This document shows, piece by piece, positions 1 to 5,432 of a stretch of 5,432 nucleotides of DNA. This DNA is from an uncultured Lachnospiraceae bacterium. Lineage in GTDB: Bacteria; Bacillota; Clostridia; Lachnospirales; Lachnospiraceae. The first letter of the stretch is position 1. Each line of letters begins with the position of its first letter. The stretch lies in the NCBI GenBank assembly GCA_902767065.1, contig CACXFW010000145.1:1-5432 (forward strand). The letters are read 5' to 3'. The translations under genes were made by a program, and so were the position numbers. The notes beneath the pieces were generated by a model that had not been told where the DNA came from, did not search any database, and saw only the letters and a list, made by a program, of their open reading frames with translations.

Positions 1-2
1 CC

Positions 3-338
3 CCCTTCTGGGACTGTGCGGATCAGACATTTATCAGGTGGCTGGGCGCTGATCTCATGGAAGAAACAGAATATCTCGGACGGCCATGCGGCCTGTATCA
101 TGCGGAGCCGGGAACCATTACCTTCACATATCAATGTGATATGGTTATAGATGATGAGACCGGGATCTGCCTGTGCTACACGGCGGACGAGCTGCTGAAA
201 GGAGCGGTATACAACATCACGGATGACAATACGATTGAGATCAGTATCGGCGATTACGATATTGGCGGCGATGAAATGAATTTCTACTGCACCGCGTTTA
301 AAACGGATCATGTTTCCTTCGAAATACCAGAAGGTTAA
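3..338 (+). CDS. 3' end of an unrecognised acidic protein (5'-truncated by window edge)
   Basis: The reading frame ending in TAA at 336-338 is open back to position 3, and its first in-frame ATG (57) has no Shine-Dalgarno sequence at a useful distance. The 18 codons before that ATG look like ordinary coding sequence (PFWDCADQTFIRWLGADL). I therefore read this as the C-terminal 111 residues of a gene that starts outside the window, not as a 93-residue protein. The visible part is acidic and probably beta-rich, with alternating hydrophobic strands (GTITFTYQCDMVIDDETG, NTIEISIGDYDIGGDEMNFY), four or five scattered cysteines, and no membrane segment. I do not recognise the family and assign no function. 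It lies 135 bases upstream of the phosphatase gene on the same strand, with a stem-loop between them, so co-transcription is possible but not shown. Confidence 0.6.
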   Translation, partial: PFWDCADQTFIRWLGADLMEETEYLGRPCGLYHAEPGTITFTYQCDMVIDDETGICLCYTADELLKGAVYNITDDNTIEISIGDYDIGGDEMNFYCTAFKTDHVSFEIPEG

Positions 339-383
339 AGAATCTGTCGGAAATGGCTTCCACCTGTACGGTTGCCATGCATG

Positions 384-409
384 ATGTGATTCTGTGGGAC
401 AGATCACAT
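384..409 (+). repeat. Bulged inverted repeat (stem-loop) upstream of the phosphatase gene
   Basis: The left arm ATGTGATTCTG (384-394) and right arm CAGATCACAT (400-409) form a 10-bp stem around the loop TGGGA, with one unpaired T on the left. It lies 46 bases after the upstream stop codon and about 65 bases before the phosphatase start. No T-run follows, so it is not a convincing intrinsic terminator. It could be an mRNA structure in the leader or a dyad protein-binding site. The TGTGA/TCACA half-sites are about 14 bases apart, not 6, so it is not a standard CRP site. The function is unknown. Confidence 0.45.
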
Positions 410-456
410 AGAGCCACAATCCTTAATGATCGGCGTACAGGTGGGACAAAGGATGG

Positions 457-462
457 AAGGAG
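457..462 (+). promoter_or_regulatory. Ribosome binding site choosing the 474 start of the phosphatase
   Basis: AAGGAG at 457-462 precedes the ATG at 474 by 11 bases, a slightly long but usable spacing. The in-frame ATG at 426 has no purine-rich site upstream. The ATG at 453 has only a weak GGTGGG stretch 7 bases ahead. The site therefore favours 474, and the protein then begins with a basic stretch followed directly by the first membrane helix. Confidence 0.6.
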
Positions 463-473
463 CGTCAATTCGA

Positions 474-2330
474 ATGAAGCTGAAACGCAGGATGAAGAGA
501 GGAATCTCCGCACAGCTTATCTACCTGATTGTAATCGGGGTTCTGGTAGCCGGTGTGATTACTTATTTTTTGCAGTACTCGGTTTCGCACAGAAGGGTCA
601 GAGTCGCGATGGGAGAGCGGGCTGCGGAAACGGCGCGGGAGATGGTTTCCGCGCTGCATGAGTATCAGGCGTATGAATGGCTTCTTCCGTACTGGTATGA
701 GAATGCTGACAGGCTGGAAGTGGAGTATGATGCCGACTTTCGCAGCGGTACTGTCACCGAGGAAAAGGAACGGCTCTTTGCGAAGCGGCATCCGGATCTT
801 TCCATCCGCTACTTAAGCCGGGAGGAGGTTGAGGCGCTGCCGGAGGAGGATCAGAAGCTGTATGCGGAGATAGCCTATTCCTGGATTCTGTCCCGTGTCA
901 ATGAGAGCAAACGGATTCTGGGATGTGATTATCTCTATCTGAGTGTGACCGGTACGGATGCCTCGGATCATCCTTATCATTCGCAGTGCTTTCTGATGAG
1001 TGGAGCGGATCCGGGTGCCGTGAGAGGGACTGCGTATGGAGAGGTATATACTCTGGGTGTGACGGTGCCGGTTGAGAAAGGAAACGCTGCGGACAGCATG
1101 CGGGGGGCAGTGGAGCTTTTTGAGGATCAGGCCGGCTCCGACAAGGTATCCGGGGAAGCCCTGACGGGTGCCGGCAATTATGTGGATTACTATACGTGCG
1201 TGGCGATGGTCGGGGAGGAAGCATACTTTGCAGGCGTTACCTACGATATCAAAAGCCTGATTTCCCAGATCCGGATTGATACGCTCAGGAGTACGCTTCT
1301 TGCGGCGCTGTACCAGATTCTTCTTCTGTGGATTGTGATGCGTCATGTGAGCCTTTATATGATTCGTCCGCTGAAAAAGATTCTCGGGAGCATCCGCGCC
1401 TATACACGCACAAGAGACAGCGCCTCAGCCGAAAGAGATATGACGGAAGTCCTTTCCGGAAAGAAGGCGATGGCAATCCGGCAGAATGAGATCGGACAGC
1501 TTGCGGAGGACTTCACTTCCCTGACAAAGGAGATTGATGATTATGTGGAGGAGATCCGGACGGTCACATCCCAGAAGGAGAAGTACCATACAGAGCTGAA
1601 TATCGCCTCCCAGATCCAGGAGCAGGTGCTTCCGAAGGATCTCCCGGATGTTCCCGCGAAGAACGCATTTCATCTGCATGCTTCGATGATACCGGCCAGG
1701 GAAGTGGGAGGGGATTTCTATGATTTCTTCTTAACCGGTCAGGATCAGCTGGCTCTTGTGATCGGCGATGTCTCTGATAAGGGGGTACCGGCGGCTCTGT
1801 TCATGATGATTGCGAAAACGCTGATCAGAAATTTCGCAAAAGTGGAGAATAGTCCTGCACAGATCATCTCCAATGTCAATGACCAGCTGTGTGAGAATAA
1901 TGAATCCGGATATTTTGTCACGGTATGGTTTGCCCTGATCGATCTGACGACCGGGCAAGGCACAGCGGTCAATGCGGGACACGAGAAACCGGCTGTCTGC
2001 AGGGCGGGAGACTCGTATGAACTGATCTACAACAGGCACTGCCTGCCGCTCGGCTGTGTTCAGGGATTGAAGTACAGGGAACAGACATTTCAGATGAACC
2101 CGGGCGATCAGCTGTTTGTCTATACCGATGGCGTCCCGGAGGCAGTCAATCAAGGCAATGAACAGTTTGGAACAGACAGGATGCTGGAGGTGCTGAACCG
2201 GAATAAAAATGTCAGGCCGGAAGAGATTCTTTCACGGATGAAATCGGAGATTGATGCCTTCGTGGGGGATGTTCCGCAGTTTGATGATACTACAATGTTG
2301 TGTTTCCAGTACAAAGGAGCCGGGAATTGA
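474..2330 (+). CDS. Membrane-anchored SpoIIE/RsbU-family PP2C-type serine/threonine phosphatase with extracytoplasmic sensor and HAMP-like linker
   Basis: This 618-residue protein begins with a basic N-terminus (MKLKRRMKR) and a membrane helix at about 11-33. An extracytoplasmic domain follows (about 34-270), ending in a Cache-like strand pattern (YYTCVAMV, AYFAGVTYDI) and carrying three cysteines (C151, C172, C242). A second helix spans about 271-293. A HAMP-like region follows (PLKKIL near 299, NEIGQL at 338-343) with a longer than usual connector, then a helical linker (ELNIASQIQEQVLP, 374-387) typical of RsbU-like enzymes. The catalytic domain runs to the C-terminus and has the metal-binding motifs GGDFYD (D414, D417), GDVSDKG (D432, D435), YTDG (D552) and FDDTT (D604, D605), plus the NAGHEKP motif, so it should be an active Mn/Mg-dependent phosphatase. 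Family members dephosphorylate STAS-domain anti-sigma-factor antagonists in partner-switching pathways; that substrate is inferred, and none is encoded here. The start was chosen by the AAGGAG at 457-462; an in-frame ATG at 426 would add 16 residues without a good binding site. The stop overlaps the channel gene start by four bases. Confidence 0.93.
   Translation: MKLKRRMKRGISAQLIYLIVIGVLVAGVITYFLQYSVSHRRVRVAMGERAAETAREMVSALHEYQAYEWLLPYWYENADRLEVEYDADFRSGTVTEEKERLFAKRHPDLSIRYLSREEVEALPEEDQKLYAEIAYSWILSRVNESKRILGCDYLYLSVTGTDASDHPYHSQCFLMSGADPGAVRGTAYGEVYTLGVTVPVEKGNAADSMRGAVELFEDQAGSDKVSGEALTGAGNYVDYYTCVAMVGEEAYFAGVTYDIKSLISQIRIDTLRSTLLAALYQILLLWIVMRHVSLYMIRPLKKILGSIRAYTRTRDSASAERDMTEVLSGKKAMAIRQNEIGQLAEDFTSLTKEIDDYVEEIRTVTSQKEKYHTELNIASQIQEQVLPKDLPDVPAKNAFHLHASMIPAREVGGDFYDFFLTGQDQLALVIGDVSDKGVPAALFMMIAKTLIRNFAKVENSPAQIISNVNDQLCENNESGYFVTVWFALIDLTTGQGTAVNAGHEKPAVCRAGDSYELIYNRHCLPLGCVQGLKYREQTFQMNPGDQLFVYTDGVPEAVNQGNEQFGTDRMLEVLNRNKNVRPEEILSRMKSEIDAFVGDVPQFDDTTMLCFQYKGAGN
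2313..2319 (+). promoter_or_regulatory. Ribosome binding site for the channel gene, inside the phosphatase coding end
   Basis: AAAGGAG at 2313-2319 is a near-ideal Shine-Dalgarno sequence and lies 7 bases before the TTG at 2327. It decides the start: the upstream in-frame GTG at 2300 lies before the site and has no purine-rich sequence of its own at the right distance. The site is embedded in the last codons of the phosphatase gene, the usual arrangement for translational coupling. Confidence 0.8.
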
Positions 2331-5230
2331 AGCGATTTCGACTGAGAGTTTTATGTACGGTGCTTCTTGCCGCTGCATTGATTGTCGTTTTTGGGTGGAT
2401 TGTCGCCTGGCAGAACTACAGACAGCTGTCCAGGGAAGCGGCAAAGGGAAAGCGGCTGACCCTGGAAGTGGTTGATGAAACCTTGAATAATCTGTCCAGA
2501 GCATGGACGGAATATAAAAAAAAGCTCACAGAACGGTATGAGGTTGAGGCTGTTTTCGCTTCCCTTGCCCTTCAGAACGTCATCGATGACGGGGACGTGA
2601 CCGGGGAAAACCGGGACAATGGCATTGTGGTCAGCATTCAGGACCAGGAACTGACCCCGGATGATCCGGCTGTCCGCACACTCGGTCTTGACGCTTCTTT
2701 GTTTCAGGGAAGAAAAGGCTCCTTTGCCGCGCCAGGTCAGCCGACAACCCTTGTGGTATACAGCAGAATCGGGAATACACCCAGCTATTTCGTGAAATGG
2801 ATCGAAGACACCGTACTGGACGATGTCGTGAGGGAAACCGTTGATATTCCGGGTATTCTGAAGTGGACAGAAATCACTTATGATGTGCCTGCCATATTCA
2901 TATCCTGTGATCCGGACAGCGGTAAGATCTCAGAAATCCTTTACAAAAACAATCACTATTTTTCGGATTGTGAAAGCCTTGAGGATCTGGGACTTACACT
3001 GGATGACCTGAAGAAGAATGACGCAAAAGAGCCCGGAACCCTGAAGGTTGGTGATGTCAGTTTTTCTTATTATTCAGAAAAGTCAGAATTGCCGTCCGGG
3101 TATGTCATTTTGCTGGAACCGGTGCCGGATCTGTATGCAAAGGCGTTCATCCAGGAAGGTTATATGGTTTCGGCCCTGGTCATTGTGGTGGTAACGCTGC
3201 TTGTCGGAGGTTTTTCCCTGTATCCTTATATCCGCAGCAATATCCTTACGCCGGAAGAAGAGAAGACCTATGAGCCCGCCCGTGTCAGATCGGGTGCTTC
3301 TTTGTTCGGGGTATTCGGACTCATCATCATTGCAATCTGCGGAATGTTCAGTTATGCGCTGAACGGGGTGTATGACGATGTCATCAGGGGAAGGATGTGT
3401 CTTGACCTGGTGGAGGACAGCTTCTCCATGTATACGGAACGGTATGAACGGAACATGCAGAGCTTTCGTGAGGTCTATCTGGATTACGGCAATCTGATTG
3501 CCGGGTTTCTTGATGCCTATCCCAGGCTGAGGGATACGGAGGTTCTGTCGACGCTTGCTGAGAGCATCTCTGCCTCATCCATTACCCTGTACGATTCCAA
3601 TGGCCGCGAAACGGTAAGCAGCGGCCGGTGGAACGGCCTGAAACTGGGGAAGGATCCGGATTCCGCAACCTATGACTTCAGACGGATCTTAAGAGGCGTT
3701 CCCAGTATCATCCACGATCCACAGATCGATGAGGTGACAGGGCAAAATGAGATGAGGGTGGGAATCCAGATCCGGGATGACTGGGCTCCTGACCGGTATG
3801 GAGTGATGATGCTCTGCGTCGATATCCCTGCCTTGACAAGCCGTGAGATTGATCCGGAAGAGTCTGTCAGAAGGATTCTATCCAATCTCTCTGATGCCGC
3901 GACGACGCTCTGGATCGCGGATCCGCAAACCGGACGGGTTCTCGTTTCCAGCAAAGAAGAACAGGAAGGAGAAAACACTACAGCTCTGGGCCTTGACGAA
4001 TCGGATCTGAAGGATAACCTGATGAAGACAATCCAGGCAGAAGAGGGAGTCTTCTTTGTCACCTCCTCTTCTATGGAAACACCCGGGATCCTTGACTGGA
4101 CGGCTGCCTCGAAAAGTGTCATAGCCTACTGCCGGAAACCTGAGACTCCCTTTCTGGGCAGAATGGTTTCTCTTACGGTTACCGGCTGCATCCTGTTTTT
4201 GGGCATCTACAGCTTCCTTGCGTGGATGACACTCTCCGGATATACGGTTGATTTTTTCAATCGGTGTAAACAGGTGAAAGAGGCCGGGAACCCGGAGAAA
4301 AAAATGAATCCGATCCGCAGGGCAATTGCCCAGGCCACGCCGTCCAGGAAGGGCATTGTTGTCATGGAACTATTATCCGCATTCTTCCTTCTGCAGATTG
4401 TCTTCATCGTGAATTCAAATTCGTCCGCCGCGAGAAATACGGTTTACTACTATATTTCTGCCGGGGAGTGGGAGAAGGGCTTCAATCTGTTTTCGATTGC
4501 CGCGATCGTGATCCTTTTGGCAAAAACGGTGCTGATCGTGATCGGAATGCGCTTCCTCATGGCCATCTGCGGCTCTTTTTCAGGATCCAGGTGGAGGACG
4601 ATCTTCCGTCTGGTCTCAAATGTCACACTGTATATTGCCCTGATCGTCTTCCTGATCAAGACCTTTGAGTATCTGGGGTTCAGACCGGCAGTGATCGCGG
4701 CAGGAATGGGATCCGTTGCCCTGGCGATCTCCCTTGGCGCGCAGAATTTTGTCGCGGATATTTTCGCCGGTCTGACCTTCGTATTTGAGGGGACCGTCCA
4801 TGTTGGAGATATCGTACAGATCTCGGCATCCGGCAGTCCGGACCATCGCGGAAGAATCGTGGAGGTCGGGATCCGCAGCATCAAGATTCAGACCCGGGGA
4901 GGCGACCTGATCACATGTAATAACAGGAATATCGGATCGATCAGGAACAGAACCCAGATGAATTCCCTCGTGATCTGTGAGCTGTCGGTATCTTCTGAGA
5001 TTCCAATAGACGACCTGGAGAAGATGATGAAGGAAGAATTACCGGGAATCGGACGGATGGACCGTCAGATACTGAGCGGCCCTGTCTTTAATGGCGTAAC
5101 CGCGATCGGAAACGGGATGATGACGCTGTCGGTGAGCGCGGAATGCAGTGAAGAGAATTACAGCTATGTCATGGACAGGCTGAACGTCTCCCTGCTGCGG
5201 ATTTTCAGGGAGCATGGATACTCTGTCTGA
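2327..5230 (+). CDS. MscS-family mechanosensitive channel with two tandem extracytoplasmic dCache-like sensor modules
   Basis: This 967-residue protein starts at TTG 2327, set by AAAGGAG 7 bases upstream; the TTGA overlaps the phosphatase stop. Order of parts: membrane helix at about 8-28; extracytoplasmic domain 1 (29-278); helix at about 280-301; short cytoplasmic stretch; helix at about 326-345; extracytoplasmic domain 2 (346-612); helix at about 614-636; basic cytoplasmic stretch; helices at about 677-696, 720-745 and 761-781; pore helix 787-818; then the MscS beta domain (about 820-885) and C-terminal alpha/beta domain. The pore segment (GSVALAISLGAQNFVADIFAG, 795-815) aligns without gaps to E. 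coli MscS TM3: the gate leucines L105 and L109 match L799 and L803, and Q112 matches Q806. A814-G815 match A120-G121, while G113 is N807. E. coli MscS has 286 residues, so about 630 residues here are sensory additions. The two external domains share motif order (DIP, DPxxG, LGL, DDL/SDL), which suggests duplication. As an MscS relative it should release solutes when membrane tension rises; ligand control by the external domains is inference. Confidence 0.92.
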   Translation: MKRFRLRVLCTVLLAAALIVVFGWIVAWQNYRQLSREAAKGKRLTLEVVDETLNNLSRAWTEYKKKLTERYEVEAVFASLALQNVIDDGDVTGENRDNGIVVSIQDQELTPDDPAVRTLGLDASLFQGRKGSFAAPGQPTTLVVYSRIGNTPSYFVKWIEDTVLDDVVRETVDIPGILKWTEITYDVPAIFISCDPDSGKISEILYKNNHYFSDCESLEDLGLTLDDLKKNDAKEPGTLKVGDVSFSYYSEKSELPSGYVILLEPVPDLYAKAFIQEGYMVSALVIVVVTLLVGGFSLYPYIRSNILTPEEEKTYEPARVRSGASLFGVFGLIIIAICGMFSYALNGVYDDVIRGRMCLDLVEDSFSMYTERYERNMQSFREVYLDYGNLIAGFLDAYPRLRDTEVLSTLAESISASSITLYDSNGRETVSSGRWNGLKLGKDPDSATYDFRRILRGVPSIIHDPQIDEVTGQNEMRVGIQIRDDWAPDRYGVMMLCVDIPALTSREIDPEESVRRILSNLSDAATTLWIADPQTGRVLVSSKEEQEGENTTALGLDESDLKDNLMKTIQAEEGVFFVTSSSMETPGILDWTAASKSVIAYCRKPETPFLGRMVSLTVTGCILFLGIYSFLAWMTLSGYTVDFFNRCKQVKEAGNPEKKMNPIRRAIAQATPSRKGIVVMELLSAFFLLQIVFIVNSNSSAARNTVYYYISAGEWEKGFNLFSIAAIVILLAKTVLIVIGMRFLMAICGSFSGSRWRTIFRLVSNVTLYIALIVFLIKTFEYLGFRPAVIAAGMGSVALAISLGAQNFVADIFAGLTFVFEGTVHVGDIVQISASGSPDHRGRIVEVGIRSIKIQTRGGDLITCNNRNIGSIRNRTQMNSLVICELSVSSEIPIDDLEKMMKEELPGIGRMDRQILSGPVFNGVTAIGNGMMTLSVSAECSEENYSYVMDRLNVSLLRIFREHGYSV

Positions 5231-5273
5231 CCGCTCCTGTTCACTGCCCGGATGGATCTGTCAGACGAAACCG

Positions 5274-5287
5274 CCGGATTGATCCGG
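5274..5287 (+). repeat. Short perfect inverted repeat CCGGAT-TG-ATCCGG
   Basis: CCGGAT (5274-5279) and ATCCGG (5282-5287) are perfect reverse complements separated by two bases, 44 bases after the channel stop codon. In RNA this would give a 5-bp stem with a TTGA tetraloop. It stands three bases before the next small hairpin. The same hexamers occur often in the genes here through codon choice, so it may be incidental. Confidence 0.35.
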
Positions 5288-5290
5288 ACG

Positions 5291-5307
5291 CAGGCCAGGC
5301 CTGTTTT
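5291..5307 (+). terminator. Weak candidate intrinsic terminator after the channel gene
   Basis: CAGGC (5291-5295) pairs with GCCTG (5299-5303) around CAG, and four T residues (5304-5307) follow at once. Stem and T-run are both short, so termination would be inefficient at best. With the adjacent CCGGAT/ATCCGG repeat it is the only stem-plus-T-run visible directly after the operon. Confidence 0.3.
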
Positions 5308-5364
5308 CGCCCGGCTGTATGGACGATCCAGTAAAAATGAACTAAAATAGTAATTATTCAGCAC

Positions 5365-5432
5365 CTCCTGGAATTGCTCATGATCCAGTCAGATAAGCTT
5401 GCTTATCTGACGGATCTGAGCGGTTCCAGGGG
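5365..5432 (+). repeat. Long imperfect inverted repeat (about 31-bp hairpin) reaching the window edge
   Basis: The inner arms GTCAGATAAG (5388-5397) and CTTATCTGAC (5402-5411) pair perfectly around the loop CTTG. The stem continues outward with GATCC (5382-5386) against GGATC (5412-5416), skipping an unpaired A at 5387. It then runs with 5365-5380 against 5417-5432, skipping an unpaired T at 5381. The outer part contains three G-T wobbles. Pairing persists to the last base, so the true end is not seen. It is far longer than a normal intrinsic terminator. Candidates are a terminator with its T-run beyond the edge, a palindromic intergenic or MITE-like repeat, or an RNA element. The sequence cannot decide between these. 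Confidence 0.7.

Noticed and set aside
57..338. Reading the first gene as a complete 93-residue protein starting at ATG 57
   Set aside because: The frame is open to the window edge with plausible coding content, and ATG 57 lacks a ribosome binding site, so a truncated larger gene is more likely.
386..407. CRP/FNR-type operator from the TGTGA...TCACA half-sites
   Set aside because: The half-sites are separated by about 14 bases instead of the 6 needed for a CRP-type dimer, and the intervening bases pair as a stem, so an RNA or generic dyad reading fits better.
426..473. In-frame N-terminal extension of the phosphatase from ATG 426 (or ATG 453)
   Set aside because: No Shine-Dalgarno sequence precedes 426 and only a weak one precedes 453. 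AAGGAG at 457-462 points to 474, where a normal basic-plus-TM start begins.
353..661. Small + strand ORF in the gap before the phosphatase
   Set aside because: It has no ribosome binding site, runs deep into the phosphatase gene in another frame, and has an arginine/glycine-rich composition typical of an out-of-frame shadow.
813..1346. 177-codon minus-strand ORF opposite the phosphatase
   Set aside because: It lies entirely antisense to a well-supported gene, its translation is rich in H, R, P and I without domain patterns, and it has no credible start context.
2855..4118. PGILKWT (175-181) and PGILDWT in the second external domain as the anchor of the duplication
   Set aside because: The two sit at different places relative to the DPxxG motifs, so they conflict with the better-supported register and are probably coincidental.
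5164..5364. Minus-strand ORF with an AGGAGG next to its GTG start
   Set aside because: The AGGAGG abuts the start codon with almost no spacing, lies in the hairpin arm, and the ORF runs antisense into the end of the channel gene. The predicted protein has no recognisable features.

Overview
The window reads as chromosomal DNA from a Gram-positive member of the Clostridia, most likely a Lachnospiraceae-type gut or rumen organism. This is inferred from the balanced base composition, AAGGAG-type Shine-Dalgarno sites, and a SpoIIE/RsbU-type phosphatase with an extracytoplasmic sensor. Species cannot be named from the sequence. The window is gene-dense and all supported genes lie on the + strand.

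Layout: (1) positions 3-338 are the 3' end of an unrecognised gene that is open through the left edge. (2) A 135-base gap holds a bulged stem-loop (384-409) and the ribosome binding site of the next gene. (3) 474-2330 encodes a membrane-anchored PP2C-type (SpoIIE/RsbU family) serine/threonine phosphatase: TM, extracytoplasmic domain, TM, HAMP-like linker, catalytic domain with all recognisable metal-binding aspartates. (4) 2327-5230 encodes a 967-residue MscS-family channel whose N-terminal two-thirds consist of two successive membrane-bracketed extracytoplasmic domains that look like an internal duplication of a dCache-like sensor. (5) The 202-base tail has no gene. It holds two small stem-loops and the start of a roughly 31-bp imperfect hairpin that runs to the window edge.

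The phosphatase and channel genes share a TTGA stop/start overlap. A strong AAAGGAG site inside the end of the phosphatase gene serves a TTG start, so the two are almost certainly co-transcribed and translationally coupled. The working picture (inference) is a two-protein envelope-stress module. The phosphatase converts an extracytoplasmic cue into dephosphorylation of a cytoplasmic STAS-type protein encoded elsewhere, and the channel combines ligand-type sensing with tension gating. No anti-sigma kinase, STAS protein or sigma factor is present here. The sensor-rich channel and its coupling to the phosphatase are the most interesting content.
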